Shown here: positions 16,476-23,659 of the stretch, piece by piece | Position numbering within the stretch: the stretch's first letter is position 1 | Layout of the letters: each line of letters opens with the position of its first letter | Source of the DNA: Micromonospora luteifusca | GTDB taxonomy: Bacteria > Actinomycetota > Actinomycetes > Mycobacteriales > Micromonosporaceae | Length of the DNA: 64,000 nt | Reading direction: 5' to 3' | NCBI RefSeq assembly: GCF_016907275.1 | Contig: NZ_JAFBBP010000001.1 | Coordinates: 3,772,001-3,836,000, forward strand | Made by a program: the position numbers and the translations under genes | Notes under the pieces: generated by a model | The model's database searches: none | What the model was told of the DNA's origin: nothing | What the model saw: only the letters and a program-made list of their open reading frames with translations

Positions 16476-17271
16476 GTTCACCGGCACGGAGTTCACCGGT
16501 CCGGCCAATGCGCGCTGCCGGGGTGGCGTTGCGGTCGGCGGCCTGTGCCGGGTACGACTCGGGGCGAACCACCCGCAGCGGCCGGTCCGCCTCGTCGGCG
16601 CGGAACCGCCAGTGTGACGGTGCCGGCTGCCGCTGCGGCGCGGGCCCGCCGGGGCGCAGGCCGGGCCGGGACAGCAGCACGGTGATCAGGTAGCCGACCA
16701 CCAGGAAGCCGTGGCTGATCAGCCGCTCCCCGCCCACCGATCCGGTGGCCAAGTCGTTGACCGAGAGCAGCAGCAACGTGCCGACGAACGCGCTGAGCAT
16801 CGGCAGCAGCCCGGCCGGCGGGCTGCGGCGTACCGCCACGAAGAGGAAACCGGCGCCAACCGCCACGTTCCAGGCGGCCGACTCATGCCAGAGGTGTTGG
16901 CCGGTGGGGTGCAGGTGATCAGCGGTCGCGCCCCGGCCGACCTGGGCCAGGCCGAGCACCAACTGCACCGCGCCGAGCAGCCCGAGCGCCGCGCGCAGCC
17001 CGGCGACCAGACGGCCGCGCCCGGCGATGCGCCGCCACCACGACCGGCGGGCCGGCTCCGCCGTGACGGCGGCCAGGATCGCCGCGGTCCGGTCGGGCAC
17101 ATCGACCACCAATCGGGTACGAACCCGACGGGTCACCGCGGTCGCTGCCGTGAACCAGGCCCGGCACTCGGCACACCCGTCGAGGTGCCCCTGCGCCGCC
17201 GTCAGTTCGGCGACGGTCTCCTCCCCGTCCAACTGCGCGGACAGGATCTCCCGCCACTGCTCACACCCCAT
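16462..17271 (-). CDS. Zinc-finger transmembrane anti-sigma-type protein
   Basis: A 269-residue protein. The N-terminal zinc-binding anti-sigma domain has Cys3 and the H29-xxx-C33-xx-C36 motif (GHLDGCAECRAWF). Four or so hydrophobic helices follow (LRAALGLLGAVQLVLGLA, WNVAVGAGFLFVAV, LLPMLSAFVGTLLLL, SHGFLVVGYLITVLL), ending in a basic cytoplasmic tail. Proteins of this type hold an ECF sigma factor at the membrane. No sigma gene adjoins it, so it is an orphan here; its partner must be elsewhere or it acts otherwise. The ATG at 17271 is about 70 bp from the divergent methyltransferase. Confidence 0.78.
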   Translation of the reverse strand: MGCEQWREILSAQLDGEETVAELTAAQGHLDGCAECRAWFTAATAVTRRVRTRLVVDVPDRTAAILAAVTAEPARRSWWRRIAGRGRLVAGLRAALGLLGAVQLVLGLAQVGRGATADHLHPTGQHLWHESAAWNVAVGAGFLFVAVRRSPPAGLLPMLSAFVGTLLLLSVNDLATGSVGGERLISHGFLVVGYLITVLLSRPGLRPGGPAPQRQPAPSHWRFRADEADRPLRVVRPESYPAQAADRNATPAARIGRTGELRAGERRAA

Positions 17272-17343
17272 GTACCGGTAGTCGCTCCAGCGGGCGCTCC
17301 GGTTCCCGGCGACCGGGGCCCGTTGTGGAATACTCGCCGGATC

Positions 17344-18384
17344 ATGACGCGTTACGGCCTGCTGATCCTGCCCGCCACCAACCGGGTGTACGCCCGCTCC
17401 GCCGTCGACCTCACCCGGGCCGAGCTGGAGATCTTCGGCCGTTCGGCGCTCGACGGCCGGATCGGCGAGCTGGACACCGAGGTCGTCGGTGGGGCCTCCT
17501 ACGTCACGTTCAGCGGCGACGGGCTGACCGAGCGGGACCTGAGCGTGCTCGGCAACCTCTCCGCGGGGTACGCGCTGTTCGAGATCGTCGGTGAGCTGCT
17601 GCGGCCGATCGAGTGGAGTCGGCTGGACCGCTACGACGACGACCTGCTCACCATCCAGAAGTACCCGGGCAAGACCAACGAGCAGTTCACCAAGCTGCTG
17701 CTCAACGTCACCCTGCTCGCCTCGGACTGGGCCGCTGAGCTGACCAGCCGGCGGTTCCGGGTGCTCGACCCGCTCTGCGGTCGGGGCACCACCCTCAACC
17801 AGGCTCTGATGTACGGGTTCGACGCCGCCGGGATCGAGCGCGACCAGAAGGACGTCGAGGCGTACCGGGCGTTCATCACCACCTGGCTGAAGCAGAAGCG
17901 GGTCAAGCACCGGGTGCTGGAGTCGGGGCCGGTGCGGCGGGAGCGCAAGGTGGTCGGCCGGCGGGTGCGGATCGAGTTGGCGCCCACCCGCGAGGAGCAC
18001 AAGGCCGGCCAGGTGCAGTTGCTGGACGTGGTCAACGCCGACACCACCCGCTCTGCGGAGTTCTTCCGCCCGGAGACCGTCGACCTGGTGGTCGCTGACG
18101 CGCCGTACGGCGTGCAGCACGGCAGCCGTACCGTCGAGCACGGGCTGACCCGCGACCCGCTGGCGCTGCTCGCGGACGCCGCGCCGGTCTGGGCGCGGCT
18201 GCTGCGCCCGGGCGGTGCGCTCGGCATCTCCTGGAACACCCACGTGGCCAGCCGTGACGACGCGGCGGCGGCGCTGGCCGACGCCGGTCTGACCGTCGTC
18301 GACGAGGAGCCCTACCGGGCGCTGCGGCACCGGGTGGACCAGTCGATCATGCGCGACGTGCTCGTGGCCCGCCGCCCGGCCTGA
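17344..18384 (+). CDS. TRM11-family SAM-dependent RNA methyltransferase-like protein
   Basis: A 346-residue protein. The N-terminal part (1-110) is THUMP-like in position. The Rossmann-like methylase domain has VLDPLCGRGTTLNQALMYGF at about residue 140 for SAM binding and a catalytic-type motif VVADAPYGVQHG in place of the usual DPPY. The family, best known from tRNA guanosine N2 methylation in archaea and eukaryotes, has actinobacterial members without known substrates. Between the two motifs lies an insert (RERKVVGRRVRIELAPTREE). The ATG at 17344 is immediately after an AT-rich GGAATACT, so the mRNA may have a very short leader. Confidence 0.8.
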   Translation: MTRYGLLILPATNRVYARSAVDLTRAELEIFGRSALDGRIGELDTEVVGGASYVTFSGDGLTERDLSVLGNLSAGYALFEIVGELLRPIEWSRLDRYDDDLLTIQKYPGKTNEQFTKLLLNVTLLASDWAAELTSRRFRVLDPLCGRGTTLNQALMYGFDAAGIERDQKDVEAYRAFITTWLKQKRVKHRVLESGPVRRERKVVGRRVRIELAPTREEHKAGQVQLLDVVNADTTRSAEFFRPETVDLVVADAPYGVQHGSRTVEHGLTRDPLALLADAAPVWARLLRPGGALGISWNTHVASRDDAAAALADAGLTVVDEEPYRALRHRVDQSIMRDVLVARRPA

Positions 18385-18615
18385 TCGGCTCCCCGCACCT
18401 CACACAGGCACCATCTGCCTCACCGCACCGCTGCGCCACCGGGGCGTCCGGTGTCCTTTCCGCGCGCCTTTCCACGCCGATCTCCTGCGGGCTTGTGCCG
18501 CATTTCACCTGATCAGTGGTCGGGTGTGAAAACCACGTCAAGAAAAGGTGCGCCTCCGTCATGGTCGCGTTATGACCCCTGTCGTCCGGCAGGTGGTGGG
18601 GCTTTGATTGCCCGG

Positions 18616-18651
18616 CGCGACCGGAAGGCGGTCGCGACGAACCTTTCCGGT
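18616..18651 (+). promoter_or_regulatory. Overlapping alternative hairpins in the kdp leader
   Basis: Two mutually exclusive stems can form just before the first kdp-operon gene. CGCGACC (18616-18622) can pair with GGTCGCG (18630-18636). ACCGGAAGG (18620-18628) can pair with CCTTTCCGGT (18642-18651) with one bulge. The second stem ends two bases before the GAGGAG ribosome site at 18654. This is the geometry of a regulatory leader, but no known riboswitch consensus is recognised. The rest of the gap from 18385 holds no gene I can support; a GTGGT/ACCAC pair near 18514-18534 is the only other feature. Confidence 0.35.
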
Positions 18652-18664
18652 ATGAGGAGTCAGC

Positions 18665-18748
18665 GTGTCTGACGTGGTGTTCGTGGTCCTGACGGTGGTG
18701 CTGTTCGCAGTGCTCGCCCTGGTGGTCCGGGCGGTGGAGAAGCTGTGA
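18665..18748 (+). CDS. Microprotein upstream of kdpF (single membrane helix)
   Basis: A 27-residue product with one hydrophobic helix ([18 protein letters not shown]) and a charged end (RAVEKL). The GTG at 18665 has GAGGAG at a five-base spacer, and its stop overlaps the GTG of kdpF (GTGA), so both are translated in one pass. Its shape resembles KdpF, which stabilises the KdpABC complex in the membrane. A second KdpF-like subunit or a regulator of the pump is the likely role; this is inference from position and size. Confidence 0.65.
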   Translation: MSDVVFVVLTVVLFAVLALVVRAVEKL

Positions 18749-18834
18749 ACGCGGTCAATGCCGTCGGTCTGGTGCTCGCAATCGTCCTGGGCGCGTTCCT
18801 GGTGTTCGCCCTGTTGTTTCCGGAGCGCTTCTGA
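18745..18834 (+). CDS. kdpF: KdpF, small subunit of the potassium ATPase
   Basis: A 29-residue single-helix protein ([17 protein letters not shown]) ending in PERF, matching the size and form of KdpF. It overlaps its upstream neighbour (GTGA) and kdpA (ATGA). KdpF sits between KdpA and KdpB helices and stabilises the complex. Confidence 0.85.
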   Translation: MNAVNAVGLVLAIVLGAFLVFALLFPERF

Positions 18835-20489
18835 TGACCATGACAACAGCGGGCGTCATCTTCGTGCTGGCGCTGGTGGCCGCCCTGGTCGCCGTATACA
18901 AGCCGTTCGGCGACTACATGTTCCGGGCGGTCTCCGGAACGAAGCAGTCGAGGGTCGAGCGGGGGATCTTCCGACTGGTCGGGGTCAACCCGGCCGCCGA
19001 GCAGACCTGGGGCGTGTACGCCCGCAGCGTGCTGGCGTTCTCGGCGGTCTCACTCCTGTTCCTGTACCTGTTCCAGCGGGTGCAGAACCACCTGTGGTTG
19101 TCCCTGGGCTTCGACCCGGTGGTGCCGCACGGCGCGTGGAACACCGCCGTCTCGTTCGTGACCAACACCAACTGGCAGTCGTACTCGGGTGAGTCGACGA
19201 TGGGTCACCTGGTGCAGATGGCCGGCCTGGCCGTGCAGAACTTCGTGTCCGCGGCGGTCGGTATCGCGGTGGCGGTGGCCCTGGTGCGCGGCTTCGCCCG
19301 TAGCCGCACCGGGCAGCTCGGCAACTTCTGGGTCGACCTGACCCGGATCGTGCTGCGGATCCTGCTGCCGATTGCCGTGCTCGGTGCCATCGCGCTGATG
19401 ATCGGCGGAGCGGTGCAGAACCTCTCCGCCGGCACCGACGTCAGCACCCTGACCGGCGGCACCCAGACCATCACCGGTGGTCCGGTCGCCAGCCAGGAAG
19501 TGATCAAGGAGCTGGGCACCAACGGTGGCGGCTTCTACAACGTCAACAGCGCGCACCCGTTCGAGAACCCCACAAGCTGGACGAACTGGCTGGAGATCTT
19601 CCTGATCCTGCTGATCCCGTTCAGCCTGCCCCGGGTCTTCGGCCGGATGGTCGGGCAGAACCGGCAGGGCTACGCCATCGCCGCGGTGATGGGCATCCTC
19701 GCGATCGCCAGCGTCGCCATCACCAACGTCTTCGAGTTGGCCGGCCACGGCACGGTGCCGCAGGCGGTCGGCGCGGCCATGGAGGGCAAGGAGGTGCGGT
19801 TCGACGTGTCCAACTCGGCCACCTTCGCCGCCGCCACCACGTTGACCTCGACCGGTGCGGTGGACTCGTTCCACGACTCGTACACCTCGCTCGGCGGCAT
19901 GATGACGATGGTCAACATGATGCTCGGCGAGGTGGCGCCGGGCGGTACCGGTTCCGGCTTGTACGGCCTGCTCATCCTCGCGGTGATCACGGTCTTCGTG
20001 GCTGGCCTGATGGTGGGCCGCACCCCCGAGTACCTGGGCAAGAAGATCGGTGCGCGGGAGATCAAGTTCGCTTCGCTCTACTTCCTGATCATGCCGATCC
20101 TGGTGCTGGTCGGTACGGCGGCCGCGTTCGCCACCGGCAACAACTCCACCGCGCTCAACGTCGGCCCACACGGGCTCTCCGAGGTGCTGTACGCGTTCAC
20201 CTCGGCCAGCAACAACAACGGCTCCGCCTTCGGCGGCATCACGGTCAACACCACCTGGTGGGACACCGCGCTCGGGTTGTGCATGCTGCTGGGCCGGTTC
20301 CTGCCGATCATCTTCGTGCTCGCGTTGGCCGGCTCGCTGGCCCGCCAGGCACCCACCCCCGCGTCCGAGGGCACCCTGCCGACCCACCGACCGCTGTTCA
20401 TCGGCATGGTCGTCGGCGTCACGGTGGTCCTCGTCGCACTGACCTTCCTGCCCGCGCTCGCGCTCGGCCCGCTGGCAGAAGGGCTCTGA
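18834..20489 (+). CDS. kdpA: Potassium-transporting ATPase subunit A
   Basis: A 551-residue membrane protein forming the K+ selective channel of the high-affinity Kdp pump. It has ten or so helices and the four degenerate selectivity loops, clearest in [20 protein letters not shown] and in [15 protein letters not shown]. The length equals that of known KdpA. The ATG overlaps the kdpF stop (ATGA). The complex imports K+ under limitation, and this gene is expected to be induced through KdpD/KdpE encoded 3 kb downstream. Confidence 0.97.
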   Translation: MTMTTAGVIFVLALVAALVAVYKPFGDYMFRAVSGTKQSRVERGIFRLVGVNPAAEQTWGVYARSVLAFSAVSLLFLYLFQRVQNHLWLSLGFDPVVPHGAWNTAVSFVTNTNWQSYSGESTMGHLVQMAGLAVQNFVSAAVGIAVAVALVRGFARSRTGQLGNFWVDLTRIVLRILLPIAVLGAIALMIGGAVQNLSAGTDVSTLTGGTQTITGGPVASQEVIKELGTNGGGFYNVNSAHPFENPTSWTNWLEIFLILLIPFSLPRVFGRMVGQNRQGYAIAAVMGILAIASVAITNVFELAGHGTVPQAVGAAMEGKEVRFDVSNSATFAAATTLTSTGAVDSFHDSYTSLGGMMTMVNMMLGEVAPGGTGSGLYGLLILAVITVFVAGLMVGRTPEYLGKKIGAREIKFASLYFLIMPILVLVGTAAAFATGNNSTALNVGPHGLSEVLYAFTSASNNNGSAFGGITVNTTWWDTALGLCMLLGRFLPIIFVLALAGSLARQAPTPASEGTLPTHRPLFIGMVVGVTVVLVALTFLPALALGPLAEGL

Positions 20490-20509
20490 CCATCATGAGG
20501 AACGAGGAC

Positions 20510-22705
20510 ATGTCCGTCACGTCCGCCCCAACAGAGCAACTCCCCGGCACGCCCGCCACTCAGGGCAACCGGGTCGGCGGTGGCCTGCTCGACCCCAAGC
20601 AGCTGATCCGCTCCCTGCCGGACGCGGTGCGCAAGCTCAACCCGACCACCCTGTGGCGCAACCCGGTGATGCTGCTCGTGGAGGTCGGTGCGGCCTTCAC
20701 GACCGTCCTGGCGGTGGCCGACCCGTCGGTGTTCACCTGGGCGATCACCGTCTGGCTCTGGCTGACCGTGGTCTTCGCCAACCTGGCCGAGGCGGTCGCC
20801 GAAGGTCGGGGCAAGGCCCAGGCCGCGACACTGCGGCAGGCGAAGAAGGACACCATCGCCACCCGGCTGATCGACTGGAAGCCCGGCGCGAAGGCCAACG
20901 CCTACCGGGATGAGGCGGTGCCCGCGCCGGAGCTGCGGCAGGGCGACTTCGTGCTGGTCGAGGCGGGCGGGATCATTCCCGGTGACGGCGACATCGTCGA
21001 GGGCATCGCCAGCGTCGACGAGTCCGCCATCACCGGCGAGTCGGCCCCGGTCATCCGGGAGTCCGGCGGTGACCGCAGCGCGGTCACCGGTGGCACCAAG
21101 GTGCTCTCCGACCAGATCGTCGTGCAGATCACCCAGAAGCCGGGGGAGAGCTTCATCGATCGGATGATCGCCCTGGTCGAGGGTGCCAATCGGCAGAAGA
21201 CGCCGAACGAGATCGCGCTGAACATCCTGCTCGCCGCGCTCACGATCATCTTCCTGCTGGCCGTGGTCACCCTTCAGCCCCTGGCCATCTTCTCCAAGGC
21301 GTACCAGGCGGCCGCGCCGGACACCGGCGCGATCACCGACTCCGGTGTCACCGGGGTGGTGCTGATCTCGCTGCTGGTCTGCCTGATCCCCACCACCATC
21401 GGCGCGCTGCTCTCCGCCATCGGCATCGCCGGCATGGACCGGCTGGTGCAGCGCAACGTCCTGGCCATGAGCGGCCGGGCCGTCGAGGCGGCTGGCGACG
21501 TCAACACCCTGCTGCTGGACAAGACCGGCACCATCACGCTGGGCAACCGGCAGGCCGCCGAGTTCGTACCTGTCGAAGGGGTCACCGCCGCGACCGTGGC
21601 CGACGCCGCGCAACTGTCCAGCCTGGCCGACGAGACCCCGGAGGGGCGCTCGGTGGTCGTCCTGGCGAAGAACGAGTTCGGGCTGCGCGAGCGCGAGCCC
21701 GGCGTGATGCCGCACGCGACCTTCGTACCGTTCACCGCCCAGACCCGGATGAGCGGCGTCGACCTGACCCCGGACGCCAGCGTGGACGCCGGGGCCGCCG
21801 GAACGGGGCGTCGGGTCCGCAAGGGCGCCGCCGCCGCGGTGATGAAGTGGGTCCGCGAGAACGGCGGGCATCCGACCGAGCAGGTCGGCGAGATCGTGGA
21901 CGGGATCAGCAGCACCGGCGGCACTCCACTGGTCGTCGCCGAGCACGTCGACGGTGAGCCCGCCCGCGCCCTGGGCGTCATCCACCTGAAGGACGTCGTC
22001 AAGTCGGGCATGCGGGAGCGGTTCGACGAGATGCGCCGGATGGGCATCCGGACCGTGATGATCACCGGTGACAACCCGCGTACCGCGAAGGCGATCGCCG
22101 ACGAGGCCGGGGTGGACGACTTCCTGGCCGAGGCGACGCCGGAGGACAAGCTCGCGCTGATCAAGCGGGAGCAGGAGGGCGGCCGGCTGGTTGCGATGAC
22201 CGGTGACGGCACCAACGACGCGCCGGCGCTCGCCCAAGCCGACGTCGGGGTGGCGATGAACACCGGTACGTCGGCCGCCAAGGAGGCCGGCAACATGGTC
22301 GACCTCGACTCCGACCCGACGAAGCTGATCGAGATCGTGGAGATCGGCAAGCAGTTGCTGATCACCCGCGGTGCCCTGACCACGTTCAGCATCGCCAACG
22401 ACATCGCGAAGTACTTCGCGATCATCCCGGCCATGTTCGTCGGCCTCTACCCGAGCCTGAACGCGCTGAACATCATGCGGCTGTCCAGCCCGGAGTCGGC
22501 GATCCTGTCCGCGGTCATCTTCAACGCCCTGGTGATCATCGCGCTGATCCCGCTCGCCCTGCGGGGTGTGCGGTACCGGCCGGCCGCCGCGTCGAAGCTG
22601 CTCAGCCGCAACCTGCTGGTGTACGGACTGGGCGGCATCATCGTGCCGTTCATCGGTATCAAGATCATCGACCTGCTCATCCAGTTCATTCCGGGGATTT
22701 CGTGA
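20510..22705 (+). CDS. kdpB: Potassium-transporting ATPase subunit B (P-type)
   Basis: A 731-residue P-type ATPase, the energy-coupling subunit. It shows [12 protein letters not shown] in the actuator domain, the phosphorylated Asp in [29 protein letters not shown], and the hinge motif [20 protein letters not shown] chose the ATG at 20510 (product begins [10 protein letters not shown]), with AGGA at 20498-20501 eight bases before it; an in-frame ATG at 20495 is possible but has no ribosome site. The N-terminal 40 residues are a hydrophilic extension relative to the E. coli protein. It lies 20 bp after kdpA and overlaps kdpC by one base. Confidence 0.97.
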   Translation: MSVTSAPTEQLPGTPATQGNRVGGGLLDPKQLIRSLPDAVRKLNPTTLWRNPVMLLVEVGAAFTTVLAVADPSVFTWAITVWLWLTVVFANLAEAVAEGRGKAQAATLRQAKKDTIATRLIDWKPGAKANAYRDEAVPAPELRQGDFVLVEAGGIIPGDGDIVEGIASVDESAITGESAPVIRESGGDRSAVTGGTKVLSDQIVVQITQKPGESFIDRMIALVEGANRQKTPNEIALNILLAALTIIFLLAVVTLQPLAIFSKAYQAAAPDTGAITDSGVTGVVLISLLVCLIPTTIGALLSAIGIAGMDRLVQRNVLAMSGRAVEAAGDVNTLLLDKTGTITLGNRQAAEFVPVEGVTAATVADAAQLSSLADETPEGRSVVVLAKNEFGLREREPGVMPHATFVPFTAQTRMSGVDLTPDASVDAGAAGTGRRVRKGAAAAVMKWVRENGGHPTEQVGEIVDGISSTGGTPLVVAEHVDGEPARALGVIHLKDVVKSGMRERFDEMRRMGIRTVMITGDNPRTAKAIADEAGVDDFLAEATPEDKLALIKREQEGGRLVAMTGDGTNDAPALAQADVGVAMNTGTSAAKEAGNMVDLDSDPTKLIEIVEIGKQLLITRGALTTFSIANDIAKYFAIIPAMFVGLYPSLNALNIMRLSSPESAILSAVIFNALVIIALIPLALRGVRYRPAAASKLLSRNLLVYGLGGIIVPFIGIKIIDLLIQFIPGIS

Positions 22706-23586
22706 TGCGCCTACCCAACTGGCTCTCCCAACACCTCGCCGCCCTGCGCGCTGTGCTCGTCTTCACCGTGCTGCTCGGCCTGGTCTACCCGCTGGCCCTG
22801 GTAGCGGTCGGTCAGCTGCCCGGCCTCAACCACAAGACCGACGGCTCGCTCATCTCCTCCGGCGGAACGACGGTCGGCAGCGCGCTGATCGGCCAGTCCT
22901 TCACCGACGCGGACGGCAACCCCGTCGCCCGCTACTTCCAGTCCCGCCCCTCCGCCGCCGGCGACGGCTACGACCCGACCGCCACCTCGGCCAGCAACCT
23001 GGGCCCGGAGAGCGTGGTCGACACCATCGCCACCGACCCGGAGGAGTCCAGCGAGAGCCTGCTCACCCAGGTGTGCGGGCGCAGCAAGTCCGTCGGCGAG
23101 CTCAACGGCGTCGACGGCCGGCGCCCGTTCTGCACCGACGACGGGGTGGGCGCCGTGCTCGCGGTCTTCCGCGCCGACGGTCTGACCGGCCCGGTCACCC
23201 GGGTGGTCAGCGTCAACCAGGTCGCCCCGGCCACCCCGTTCGTCACCTCGTACGAGGGGGTTGCGGTGGAGTTGGCCAAGCCTGGCGAGGACTACGTGGC
23301 AGCCGGCGGGGTGGTCACCCCGATCCGCGGCGACGCGCCCGCCGACCCGGCAGTGCCCGCCGACGCGGTCACCGCCAGCGCCAGCGGACTCGACCCGCAG
23401 ATCAGCCCGGCGTACGCCGAGCTGCAGGTGAACCGGGTCGCGCGGGAGCGCGGCGCGGACCCGGCGGCGGTCCGCAAGCTGGTCAAGGAACACACCGGCG
23501 GCCGAGCGCTCGGCTTCATGGGCGAGCCGGGCGTCAACGTGCTGGAGCTCAACATCGCGCTCGACAAGCAGTTCGCGGCACGCTGA
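22705..23586 (+). CDS. kdpC: Potassium-transporting ATPase subunit C, enlarged
   Basis: A 293-residue subunit with one N-terminal membrane helix (VLVFTVLLGLVYPLALVAVG) and a periplasm-side-type domain. The conserved SALIGQSFTDADGNPVARYF occurs early, DPQISPAYAELQVNRVARER late, and GRALGFMGEPGVNVLELNIALD at the end (quoted in part: GFMGEPGVNVLELN). E. coli KdpC has about 190 residues. Here roughly 100 extra residues are inserted between these blocks, including a Cys pair (QVCGRSK, PFCTDD) that could form a disulphide outside the membrane. The start is ATG 22705 (TGATG overlap with kdpB); GTG 22702 is the alternative. Confidence 0.93.
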   Translation: MRLPNWLSQHLAALRAVLVFTVLLGLVYPLALVAVGQLPGLNHKTDGSLISSGGTTVGSALIGQSFTDADGNPVARYFQSRPSAAGDGYDPTATSASNLGPESVVDTIATDPEESSESLLTQVCGRSKSVGELNGVDGRRPFCTDDGVGAVLAVFRADGLTGPVTRVVSVNQVAPATPFVTSYEGVAVELAKPGEDYVAAGGVVTPIRGDAPADPAVPADAVTASASGLDPQISPAYAELQVNRVARERGADPAAVRKLVKEHTGGRALGFMGEPGVNVLELNIALDKQFAAR

Positions 23587-23597
23587 GCGCATTCCGG

Positions 23598-23628
23598 GCG
23601 GGGCCGTGCCATCCGGGCACGGCCCCGC
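23598..23628 (+). terminator. Perfect 13-bp hairpin between kdpC and kdpD
   Basis: GCGGGGCCGTGCC (23598-23610) and GGCACGGCCCCGC (23616-23628) pair perfectly around a five-base loop, 12 bp after the kdpC stop and 31 bp before the kdpD start. There is no T-run. It probably reduces read-through so that the sensor genes are made in smaller amounts than the pump. Confidence 0.7.
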
Positions 23629-23659
23629 TCGCCGATCCTGACCAGGGAGGATAGTCCCC

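Noticed and set aside
18347..18562. A 71-codon minus-strand frame after the TRM11-like gene with Cys pairs
   Set aside because: It overlaps the end of that gene, has no ribosome site, and lies in the leader of the kdp operon. The Cys residues are not arranged as a recognisable zinc finger.
18385..18664. A c-di-AMP (ydaO) riboswitch before kdp
   Set aside because: Kdp systems can be under such control, so I looked for the conserved cores, but they are not present. Only the alternative hairpins at 18616-18651 are reported.
20495..20512. ATG at 20495 as the kdpB start
   Set aside because: It has no ribosome site, while the ATG at 20510 has AGGA at an eight-base spacer and gives a typical N-terminus.
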